From Otis tarda (taxonomy: Eukaryota > Chordata > Aves > Otidiformes > Otididae): 64,000 nucleotides of DNA. The notes beneath the pieces were generated by a model that was not told where the DNA came from, searched no databases, and saw nothing but the letters and a program-made list of their open reading frames with translations. The stretch is taken from positions 163,754,053 through 163,818,052 of the forward strand of contig CM048552.1 of the NCBI GenBank assembly GCA_026413225.1, read 5' to 3'. Shown here piece by piece: positions 1 through 7,150 of the stretch (position 1 is its first letter; every line of letters begins with the position of its first letter). A program made the position numbers and the translations under genes.

Positions 1-1200
1 CTACCTGGACTTGTGCAAAGTATTTGACACTGTCCTGCGGGACATCCTTGTCTCTAAACTGGAGAGGCATGGGTTTGACGGACAGGTCACTCGGAGGATA
101 AGGAATTGGCTGGATGGCCACACTCAAAGAGTTGTGGTCAACTGCTTGATGTTCAAGACTGGTGACAAATGGTGTTCCTCAGGGGTTGGTATTTGGACCA
201 GCCCTGTTTAACATCTTTGTCGGCCACATGGACAGTAGGATAGGGTGCACCCTCAGCAAGTTTGCTGAGTAGGATAGGGTGCACCCTCAGCAAGTTTGCT
301 GACAACATCAAGCTGTGTGGTGCAGTCCACACGCTGGAGGGAAGGGATGCCATCCAGAGGGACCTTGACAGGCTGGAGAGGTGGGCCCGTGCAAACCTCA
401 CAAAGTTCAGCCAGGCCAAGTGCAAAGTCCTGCACATGGGTAGGGGCAACTCCAAGTAAAAATATAGACTGGGTGGAGAATGGATGAAGAGCAGCCCTGA
501 GAAGAAGGATATACGAGTATGGGTAAAAACTTCGACATGAGACGACAATATGTGCTTGCAGCCCAGAAAGCCAACTGTATCCTGGGCTGCACCAAAAGAA
601 GCATGGTTAGCAGGTCGAGGGAGGTGATTCTGCCCCTCTACTCTGCTCTCATGAGACCTCCACCTGGAGTACTGCATCCAGCTCTGGAGCCCCCAACATA
701 AGAAGGAAGTGGACCTGCTGGAGAGAGTCCAGAGGAGGGCCATGAAGATGATCAGAGGGCTGGAGCATCTCTCCTGTGTGGACAGGCTGAGAGAGCTGGG
801 GCTGTTTAGTCTAGAGAAGAGACTCCCTAGGTCTCTAAGGTCTCTCTCTCCGGGGAGACCTTATAGTGGTCTTCCAGTACCTAAAGTGGGCTTATAAGAA
901 AGATTGGATAAATTTTTTAGCAGGGCCTGTAGCGATAGAACAAGGGCTAAGGGTTTTAAACTAAAAGAGACTTGATCTATACTAGACATAAGGAAGAAAT
1001 TTTTTACAATGAGGATGGTGGAACACTGGAACAGGTTTCCCAGAGAGATGGTGGATACTCCATCCCTGGAAACATTCAAGGCCAGGTTGGACAGGGCTCT
1101 GAGCAACTTGATCTAGTTGGAGATGTCCCTGCTCCTTGCAGGTGAGTTGGACTAGATGACCTTTAAAGGTCCCTTCCAACACAAAATATTCTATGATTCT
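1..1200 (+). mobile_element. CR1 LINE, 3' part of ORF2 plus 3' UTR, decayed
   Basis: The sequence enters from the window edge inside the reverse transcriptase region of a CR1 non-LTR retrotransposon. Translated pieces such as [22 protein letters not shown] and LTGWRG-type blocks lie in different frames, so the coding part is broken by several indels. The RT catalytic box near 291-305 reads FADN where an active CR1 has FADD. The end at 1188-1200 is the CR1 tail ATTCTATGATTCT, preceded by the usual 3' UTR core TTGGACTAGATGACCTTTAAA. A perfect 34-bp tandem duplication lies at 235-268 and 269-302. This is a 5'-truncated dead copy. Confidence 0.93.
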
Positions 1201-1363
1201 AAAAACAAAGCCAAAAATAAACCTGTAGTCATCAATGTACTTCACAGATGCTTTAGTAGACTATATATTGTTGGAGTATCAGGGACACTTAGTGAACAAT
1301 CCAGACCGAATGGAATTGTTATGTTTGTGAGCAGCAGGCCTCAAGGACATCACTGAAGCCGCT

Positions 1364-1455
1364 TGTGAGAAAGTAATGAAGCTTCCTGTGAGAAAGTACT
1401 GAGGCCACCTGTGAGAAAGTAATGAGGCCGCCTGTGAGAAAGTAAACGAAGCAAC
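1364..1455 (+). repeat. Four 23-bp direct repeats in U3
   Basis: The core TGTGAGAAAGTAATGAGG starts at 1364, 1387, 1410 and 1433, an exact 23-bp period, with each copy differing at a few bases. The same array is in the 3' LTR and, with changes, in the solo LTR at 37884-38339. Direct repeats of this size in U3 commonly act as enhancers. That role is inferred here, not shown. Confidence 0.85.
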
Positions 1456-1505
1456 CTTGAAGAAGATCGTAAATAACTTTGAGAAAGTGAAAACATGAAA
1501 AGTAC

Positions 1506-1532
1506 AGGACTTTCCAGGTTAACGGACTTTCC
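1506..1532 (+). promoter_or_regulatory. Two kappaB-like boxes in U3
   Basis: AGGACTTTCC (1506-1515) and CGGACTTTCC (1523-1532) sit 17 bases apart, each followed by AGGTTAAC. Both are one base from the strong Rel/NF-kappaB site GGGACTTTCC. The related solo LTR has the perfect decamer in both places, so the boxes in this provirus may be slightly degraded forms. Binding is inferred from the motif alone. Confidence 0.5.
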
Positions 1533-1718
1533 AGGTTAACTAACTGCAAGTAGGAGGGATATGCAAATGTAACCATTAGAGCTTAAGCCAATCACACAAT
1601 GACTAGTAGGCATATTTTATCTTAGCAATATAAATATGGGCATCCGGGACTAATAAATGGAACTACGCTTATTACTCATATTGGGTCTTTTGTCGTACGT
1701 TCCTCCGTCGCTCGCAAA

Positions 1719-1736
1719 TGGCGCCCGAACAGGGAC
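1719..1736 (+). other. Primer binding site, tRNA-Lys type
   Basis: TGGCGCCCGAACAGGGAC starts two bases after the end of the 5' LTR. It matches all 18 positions of the known complement to the 3' end of tRNA-Lys(UUU), the primer of lentiviruses and MMTV. It is placed as expected for the start of minus-strand DNA synthesis. Confidence 0.93.
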
Positions 1737-1898
1737 TACTAGAAGACACTGCTATCGGAGCGGCGGAGGCAGAGAAGCACCGGGAGCAGCGACCGGGGGG
1801 CAAGATCAACTACGCATTTGTCCTTCAGATGCGACGATCCAGAGCCTGAACCGTTGAAACAGGGGTTCGCCGTCTGCCAGGGCTACAGGACAAGCTGC

Positions 1899-2148
1899 AA
1901 AAAAGGGGTGCCTTAATCAGGGAGCACCAATTGTGAGTACTTAATCAGGGAAAAAGGGGTGCCTTAATCAGGGAGCACCAATCGTGAGTACTTAATCAAG
2001 GGAAAAAAGGGGTGCCTTAATCAGGGAGCACCAATTGTGAGTACTTAATCAAGGGAAAAAAGGGGTGCCTTAATCAGGGAGCACCAATAGTGATCACTTA
2101 ATCAGGGAGTAAAAGGAGCGCCTTAATCAGGGAGCGCCAATCGTGAAA
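1899..2148 (+). repeat. Tandem repeat of 51-53 bp in the provirus leader, about five copies
   Basis: Units begin with an A-run and GGGGTGCCTTAATCAGG, then GAGCACCAAT, GTGAGTACTTAATCA. The GTGA core occurs at 1933, 1984, 2037, 2090 and 2143, so the period is 51, 53, 53 and 53. The first three units carry GTGAGT, a good 5' splice-site core. The last two do not (GTGATC, GTGAAA). The array fills the leader between the primer site and gag, where retroviruses keep packaging signals and the major splice donor. Confidence 0.9.
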
Positions 2149-2189
2149 CTGCCGGCAATAATGGAAAAGGAGGTAGCCCTAGAATTATT

Positions 2190-3865
2190 ATGCTCTCTAT
2201 GAGAGGACTGAGTTATGACTTGGCCATCCTAGAAGCTTTGCTGCAGTGGGCAAAGAAAAGGGAATTAATCCCCACAGTTGATGATCCTTTTGAACTCTCG
2301 ACATGGAAAAAGATAAGAAAAAAGCTGTGGGATGAAATAAGTAAGGGATCTCCACCGTGTGGAAGCTAATTAACGAAACATTGATAAGCATGAAAGCCGA
2401 GCGTTCAGTTGCTGCATCTGCTTTTGCGGCCTTAACTCCAGCCGATGTGTCCACCTCCGCTGCCAGCATGCTGTTCTTGGGTTTAACGAGCCCTGCCGCC
2501 GCCCCGGCTCGTGCTGAGGGTGGGGGGGTTCGAGCCCCAGCAAGGACTCCAGGAAATGCAGCCACAGCCCCTATAACTATAGATATGCGGGCACCAGAGG
2601 GAAAAACTGCCAAAGACTTTTCACCACTATCAGATGTACCACCGCCAGGCACCCTGCCACGCTGCGCCAGTGCAGGCTCAGAGTCACGAGCCTTTTCGCC
2701 GGCGCCAACAGCTCCGGTTTATACCCCGTTACCACCCTCTTCCCTGCCACCACGGCGTGAGGAAGAGGGGGGATGAACATTCATCTGGCTTGAAGGATGC
2801 ACACCTGCAAGAGACGCTAAAAAGGCTGGAAGCCCTAAAGGTTCGCCTAGAAGGGTCACTGGAAAATTCATCAACTCCTTCACCTGTGCCACATCGAGAC
2901 CTGCCAGCATCCAACCTATTCGTTCCGAATGGAGCATCGGGTGAGATCAGTCTTTTTGCACCTTTGCAAGGGACGCCGGCGGGAGGGGCCGGGGATTTGA
3001 ATCTGATAACGCGGTGGAAAGAGGTGATTCGAGATGCTTTGATAGAAGGAGAGCCTTTTCCCATGGCATTTCCAGTTGTGACTGATAATACTGGGAAAAG
3101 AGTGTGGAAAGCATTAGACTGGAAAATATTGAAGGAAGCTAAAAGTGCAGTTACTCAGTATGGGCTAAAATCATCATATACTCGGCCTGTGTTGCAGCAT
3201 ATTTTTTTTTTGTCACAGTTGTTAGCTCCTTATGATATTAGAATGATTGTCCAGATGCTTTTGCTACTGTCACAGCAGCTGCAGTTCTTTCAGTACTGGC
3301 AGTCTGCTTGTGATAAGGCAGCTGCAACGCCTCGACAACAGGGTGATCCATTATTCGGGGTGCAAACTCAAATGCTGATGGGAGCAGGACCCTACACACG
3401 ATCTGATTGGCGAGCACAATTTGCTACCAAAGTGTTACAACTGGGCCAAGATGTGGCTTATAGAGCGCTTGCTAGGGTGCACGATGAAAAGTCCGGACCT
3501 GCCTTTACGTCAGTAAGGCAAGGTCCCACAGAACCATATGGGAAATTTATTGATCGGTTGCACACTGCAATTATGGCTCACCCTTATCTGGATGATGACA
3601 TGAAAGCAAAGTTCTTAGATATGCTTGCCTTTAATAATGCTAATGAAAAAACTAAGAGAGCCCTTAGTGTGCTGCCAAAAGGATCTACTACAGAGCAACT
3701 GCTGGAAGCTGCCGAGCGAATGTTAGGAAAAAAAAAAAAAAAAAAAAGGAAAAGAAAAAAGAAAAAAAGAAAAAAAAAAAAAAAAAGGGCTACAGTCATC
3801 GCTGCTGCTGTAGGTGCAGTTAAACCGTTGATATCAATAAAGCAGCACGTGATTAACTGTCTGTA
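2190..3865 (+). pseudogene. gag: gag remnant: matrix and capsid, frameshifted
   Basis: Gag is the structural polyprotein of the virion core. The first frame opens at ATG 2190 or 2199 and reads a matrix-like segment (LEALLQWAKKRELIP, then WKKIRKKLWDEISKG) before a stop at about 2370. A second frame (2357-2776) continues it with MKAERSVAASAFAAL and a Pro/Ala-rich linker. The original frame then resumes to 3866, which is why at least two indels are needed. The capsid part is long and open: FPMAFPVVTDNTGKRVW, LAPYDIRM, and a C-terminal domain with the major homology region RQGPTEPYGKFIDRL at about 3512-3560. It runs into an A-rich tract coding Lys/Arg, with no nucleocapsid zinc knuckle (CX2CX4HX4C) afterwards. 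It cannot make a complete Gag. Confidence 0.85.
3727..3786 (+). repeat. A-rich tract at the end of gag
   Basis: About 60 bases of A runs broken by single or double G. It stands where capsid should pass into nucleocapsid. Downstream the sequence switches to an unrelated LTR-derived segment, so the tract marks a recombination joint or a captured poly(A), later expanded. Confidence 0.8.
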
Positions 3866-4160
3866 ACCCCCATTCCCTCTTCCTGCCCGCCGCCCCCCAT
3901 CCCTGTCCCGCTCAGGGGGCAGGGGAGGGACGTGGAGATGGTGTTAAGCCCGGGAAGAGGGAGGGGTGGGGGGAGGTTGTCTTGTTCCCTTTTTCCTTAT
4001 CCTGCTTTGGTTTTAGTGATGGTCTGTTTTGCTTGTAGCGGTGGCTTTAAGGATCCCTCCCTATTCTTGTCTTAAACCTTGGGTTTTAGTTTTCTTTCCT
4101 CCTATATGCCTGGGGTCACAGCCGCCGCCAGGCGCCCCCACCCCCCCGCCCCTGACATGG
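3815..4160 (+). repeat. Fragment of an ERV-L-type avian LTR inside the provirus
   Basis: GTAACCCCCATTCCCTC, the G-rich run GGGAGGGGTGGGGGGAGG, and CCTGCTTTGGTTTTAG are shared in the same order with the LTR at 22173-22398, and on the other strand with 55078-55574. The segment is GC-rich, noncoding and unrelated to the provirus's own LTR. It separates gag from the env fragments, in place of pro and pol. Confidence 0.7.
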
Positions 4161-4199
4161 TTAACAGATACTCGTGTCTGAGTCGAGCTTTGTATAAGT

Positions 4200-4320
4200 G
4201 GAAGGACCGTTCCCTCTTATAACATGGGGAAGGGATACGCTTATGTCTTTACAGGAGCAGTAAACAAGTGGATCCCTGTCTGTATCATCTGTGGGTATTT
4301 CAGAACATGTTTGGTTGACC
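4200..4320 (+). pseudogene. Possible integrase C-terminal remnant
   Basis: One frame at 4227-4280 reads GKGYAYVFTGAVNKWIPV, which has the pattern of the end of retroviral integrase (G-x-A-x-V-F then W-x-P). Nothing else of pol is visible. It is short and could be chance. If real, it is the only pol sequence left and marks the pol/env border. Confidence 0.3.
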
Positions 4321-4559
4321 TGCCAGATACCGGTAGGACAGCAACTCTGTGTAAAACAGCAGCAACCACGAGTGCTGAGTGCTAAAACTACAAAAGATGG
4401 AACTTTTTGGGATCAGTAAAGATGGACTTCTGTCTATTTTTTTTTAACTATTCAAGAGCTAATGTTTTTAGAGGGGTAATGATTGTAAATGCTTTAAGAT
4501 CTATACATTACAACGACACAGCATGACATAATCATGCGAGCACATATCAAAATCCAGAC

Positions 4560-4815
4560 AGCATAAAAGACCTAAATGAAGCATACATAGCATTGAATCT
4601 GATTGCCAAGATAATACAGAGTTTTGGAAACTAAGTGAAATTATTGCTGCTTCAGTCTTTACACCTGGTGTGGCAAGTGCCTAGGCGTTAACTACGCTAA
4701 ATAAATTGGACTGTCGGCTTGCTAAGCAAATAAATACAACCGCATCGGCACTATCAACGCTGTTAACTGATGTAGATTCTATATACTATGCTACTTTACA
4801 AAACAGAACTGCTGT
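4560..4815 (+). pseudogene. env: env TM fragment A: fusion peptide and first heptad region
   Basis: A frame with one stop reads IIAASVFTPGVASA, ALTTLNKLDC, then NTTASALSTLLTDVDSIYY and ATLQNRTAV. This is the order of a retroviral transmembrane subunit: hydrophobic fusion peptide, heptad repeat, then the conserved LQNR-x-A box. It breaks off just after the LQNR box, where foreign sequence begins at about 4815. A stop in the fusion peptide and the break make it nonfunctional. Confidence 0.75.
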
Positions 4816-5122
4816 TAGCCTGCAGAGCACATATTTGACAGGCCTTGTTGCATGCGCTGGCCACGCATGCAGCAACGTCTGGTCAGGCCTTGTTGTATGC
4901 ACTGGCCACGCATGCAGCAACACCTAGTCAGTATTCTTTCACTGAATCTGCTGAGGATATAAACAGAGGTGGCTCGGAGCGAAGGGGAGAGGACGGACAC
5001 AGAGCACACTTTATTTACAACAGGGGACGCCCTGAAGGTGCTGCGCCTGCCTCCTTTCTCTGCTCTGACCCTGCTGATAAACATCCTCTTGCTCGGCGGT
5101 GTCTTTGGCATAATTGGGTTAG
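4815..5122 (+). repeat. Foreign insert within env, LTR-like, with a 45-bp tandem duplication
   Basis: This segment interrupts env between two LQNR boxes. It begins with a 45-bp tandem duplication (4839-4883, 4884-4928; unit CAGGCCTTGTTG...CATGCAGCAAC). It then has a TATA-like GATATAAAC (about 4957), a GC-rich stretch, and a TGATAAACATCC run near 5076, an order like U3-R-U5 of a short LTR. No ends, target duplication or second copy were found in this window, so identification as an LTR is tentative. Confidence 0.45.
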
Positions 5123-5473
5123 TAACAGAATAGATCAGCAATAGATTTTTTATTATTAGCACAAAATCATGATTGTCAGGATTTTGATGGGCTTTGCTGC
5201 ATGAATCTGTCTGATCATTCGGAATCTATTCACAAAAGTATTCAAAACTTGCAAAAAGGAGTACAAAACCAGCAACAAAGTGATCGTTTTGATATATTCA
5301 GAAATCTTTTTATGAATTGATATAAGCTTGTTACTAATAGCTGTAAGATGCTTATTCATTCCTTTTATATATGTATTTTGATCTATAATTCTGTGTCTTA
5401 AAATGTGTGCAGACTTTAATAGATAAAGCATTGAAACAAGCCTCTTCTCATAAACAAAGAAGGGGGAGATGTG
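5122..5473 (+). pseudogene. env: env TM fragment B: CX6CC ectodomain and tail, followed by a polypurine tract
   Basis: After an LQNR-like box the frame reads [13 protein letters not shown], then CQDFDGLCC, a clear CX6CC motif, then [19 protein letters not shown], a second heptad region with an N-glycosylation site. CX6CC marks the covalently joined (gamma/alpha/D-type) envelope class, unlike MMTV. The membrane anchor and tail that follow are broken by stops. The fragment ends at AAGAAGGGGGAGA (about 5458-5470), a purine tract directly followed by TGTGGTATTTCC, which looks like the border with a different LTR. Confidence 0.8.
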
Positions 5474-5812
5474 GTATTTCCCTGGACTTTCACTGAGTCA
5501 GTACGGTATCAGTGAAAACACACCGACCTTGGGGGAGGAATGCAATCATGCTCTCAGGAAGAAAGTCATGGAATGAGAAGGGAAGCTTTAAGATACAAAA
5601 CATTGTTAGCAGAATTTATGGCTTGTTTCAACAGAGGCCTGCAGAAAACTAGTCATTGCTCTTGTAGATAAGAAAGTTACTGGAGTTGTTATATCTATAA
5701 TAGTAGAAAAATGTTATAGTAGAAAATTACTAGAAGGTAGTGAAACTTAGCTTTGCTTCGTAATCATGAATATGTATAACGTGTGATCGGTAATTTTATT
5801 ACCTAAGCTTGT
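5471..5812 (+). repeat. U3-like segment of another LTR family inside the provirus
   Basis: Begins TGTGGTATTTCCCTGGAC immediately after a polypurine tract, as a 3' LTR would. It is noncoding and unrelated by eye to the TGTTGGAGTATC LTR of this provirus. It stops without a polyadenylation signal or CA end and passes into a second env membrane anchor at about 5812. Read as the start of a foreign 3' LTR picked up with fragment B. Confidence 0.55.
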
Positions 5813-5909
5813 GTGTGGCATAACTGGATGGTTGCTGTCCTTGGTTAAAATTGGAATTGTGATACTAGGCATCATACTAGGCATAACATACTATGCTTGC
5901 AGAAAATGA
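5812..5909 (+). pseudogene. env: env TM fragment C: second membrane anchor and tail
   Basis: One frame reads ITGWLLSLVKIGIVILG then IILGITYYACRK and a stop (TGA at about 5907). This is a hydrophobic anchor of some 20 residues followed by a very short basic tail, typical of a retroviral TM end. It duplicates a part already passed in fragment B and is not in continuous frame with other env pieces. Confidence 0.65.
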
Positions 5910-5939
5910 TTGACAACTCCATACAGACAATCTGGCTCA

Positions 5940-5980
5940 CAAAAAAAAAAAAAATTTAAAAAGAAAAAAAAAAAAAAAAG
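5940..5980 (+). repeat. A-rich tract between env fragments
   Basis: About 40 bases, almost all A, with short TTT and single G interruptions. Like the tract at 3727-3786, it lies exactly where one retroviral fragment ends (the anchor, C) and an upstream-type env fragment (D) begins. Confidence 0.8.
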
Positions 5981-5984
5981 GAGG

Positions 5985-6372
5985 CCTACATGAACCTAGT
6001 TGATATTGTAATGAAATAAGGTCAGGAGAACCAAAAAGGGCCATAGGAGGACCATGTTATTTTGGAAAATTGATAATGTTTGCTCCACCTATGAGAACAT
6101 TACGGAATCATACTTGAGCAAGAAGATCACTAAAAGTATTGACTCCCCATTGTGACAGCAATTTAACCCTCTTTTTTTTTAACCAATTTTTTCCTTGGGC
6201 AGCAACTGCAAAAACTTTAGCTAACTTAAATAAATTAGCTTGTTGGGCACAAAAGCAAATGAATTTAACCTCTAGCATGTTATCAGGATTATTAGAAGAC
6301 ATGGATAGTATGCATCATGATATTTTTGCAGAATCTAGCAGCCATTGATTTTTTGTTATAGCGCATAAGTGG
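5985..6372 (+). pseudogene. env: env fragment D: end of SU, cleavage region, first heptad region of TM
   Basis: A frame reads GGPCYFGKLIMFAPPM (SU C-terminus type), a stop, then ARRSLKVL near the expected SU/TM cleavage. It continues LTPHCDSNLT, a fusion-peptide-like FNQFFPWAATAK, LANLNKLACWAQKQ, and NLTSSMLSGLLEDMDS. A +1 shift then gives LQNLAAIDFLL and a stop. It repeats the same TM region as fragment A and ends just before the 3' polypurine tract, with no ectodomain end or anchor of its own. It is probably the native env start joined to the 3' end of the genome by an internal deletion. Confidence 0.75.
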
Positions 6373-6390
6373 GTCTGGATTGTTCAAAAC

Positions 6391-6400
6391 AAAAAGGGGG
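6391..6400 (+). other. Polypurine tract of the provirus
   Basis: AAAAAGGGGG, followed by ATT and the 3' LTR start at 6404. It has the expected sequence and place for plus-strand priming. Confidence 0.88.
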
Positions 6401-6403
6401 ATT

Positions 6404-6851
6404 TGTTGGAGTATCAGGGACACTTAGTGAACAATCCAGACCAAATGGAATTGTTATGTTTGTGAGCAGCAGGCCTCAAGGACATCACTGAAGCCGCTTG
6501 TGAGAAAGTAATGAAGCTTCCTGTGAGAAAGTACTGAGGCCACCTGTGAGAAAGTAATAAGGCCGCCTGTGAGAAAGTAAACGAAGCAACCTTGAAGAAG
6601 ATCGTAAATAACTTTGAGAAAATGAAAACATGAAAAGTACAGGACTTTCCAGGTTAATGGACTTTCCAGGTTAACTAACTGCAAGTAGGAGGGATATGCA
6701 AATGTAACCATTAGAGCTTAAGCCAATCACACAATGACTAGTAGGCATATTTTATCTTAGCAATATAAATATGGGCATCCGGGACTAATAAATGGAACTA
6801 CGCTTATTACTCATATTGGGTCTTTTGTCGTACGTTCCTCCGTCGCTCGCA
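6404..6851 (+). repeat. 3' LTR of the class II provirus
   Basis: Same length (448 bp) as the 5' LTR, with four differences. Two of them (CCGAAT to CCAAAT, AACGGA to AATGGA) are at CpG in the 5' copy. The 23-bp repeats, kappaB-like boxes, TATA and AATAAA are all kept. Confidence 0.93.
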
Positions 6852-7060
6852 ATATATAATAACTAAAATGCTTAATGTCTATGAAACAAACCAACTCTAC
6901 CTAATTGCATTGACTACCAACACTTTCCTTATCATCTCTCTCTCTTTAGTTCTATATTTTCCTTTTTTTTTTCCTAAATTAAAACATGTATTTTATGTGT
7001 AACTAATGCAATTCCCTTTTGCTGGTAGTGCTGCCCAGTAAAGACCAAGTAGTAAGACAG

Positions 7061-7150
7061 CTCACAGAATCATAGAATTGCTGAAGTTGATATCTACTCC
7101 ATCCATTGTGCTTAAGTAGATTCAGCTACAAAATGCTGCCCAATACCAGA
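7061..7150 (-). mobile_element. Old CR1 3' end fragment
   Basis: CACAGAATCATAGAATTGCTGAAGTTG is the antisense of a CR1 3' end. After it come CTTAAGTAGATTCAGCTAC and TGCTGCCCAA, blurred matches to the following 3' UTR. It is short and diverged. Confidence 0.55.

Larger units (their letters stand above)
1269..1716 (+). repeat. 5' LTR of the class II provirus
   Basis: Begins TG and ends CA. A four-fold 23-bp direct repeat lies in U3 (1364-1455) and two kappaB-like boxes follow (1506-1532). CCAAT lies near 1588-1592, a TATA-like AATATAAATA is at 1627-1636 and an AATAAA polyadenylation signal is at 1652-1657. TATA and AATAAA are only about 20 bases apart, so the R region must begin close to or overlap the polyadenylation signal. 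An 85-codon frame on the minus strand (1319-1576) is present in both LTRs but simply reflects their near identity. Confidence 0.93.
1269..6851 (+). mobile_element. Betaretrovirus-like (class II) endogenous provirus, complete LTR to LTR, mosaic interior
   Basis: Two 448-bp direct LTRs (1269-1716 and 6404-6851) start TGTTGGAGTATC and end CGTCGCTCGCA. They are flanked by a perfect 6-bp target duplication ATATAT (1263-1268 and 6852-6857). A Lys-type primer site follows the 5' LTR and a polypurine tract AAAAAGGGGG precedes the 3' LTR. The 6-bp duplication and Lys primer fit the class II, MMTV-like group. The interior (4.7 kb) is shorter than a full class II provirus. It holds gag matrix and capsid, no recognisable protease or RT, and several env fragments in a scrambled order. 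All coding parts carry frameshifts or stops. The LTRs differ at 4 of 448 sites, all transitions (G/A at three sites, C/T at one), which points to a fairly recent insertion. The interior decay must be largely older. Confidence 0.93.

Noticed and set aside
1319..1576. 85-codon minus-strand open frame in both provirus LTRs (also 6454-6711), reminiscent of antisense retroviral genes
   Set aside because: It is identical only because the LTRs are nearly identical. In the solo LTR the frame shifts after about 18 codons, so it is not conserved within the family.
1269..1716. G-to-A excess between LTRs as a sign of APOBEC3 editing
   Set aside because: Only four differences, two at CpG, and birds are not known to have APOBEC3. 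Ordinary decay suffices.
2634..2776. Start of a 410-codon frame at 2634 taken as the true gag start
   Set aside because: The matrix part lies upstream in two frames. Codons 2634-2776 of this frame are an out-of-frame reading of the Pro-rich linker.
3584..3799. Minus-strand 71-codon frame rich in Phe
   Set aside because: It is the complement of the poly-Lys A-tract in gag.
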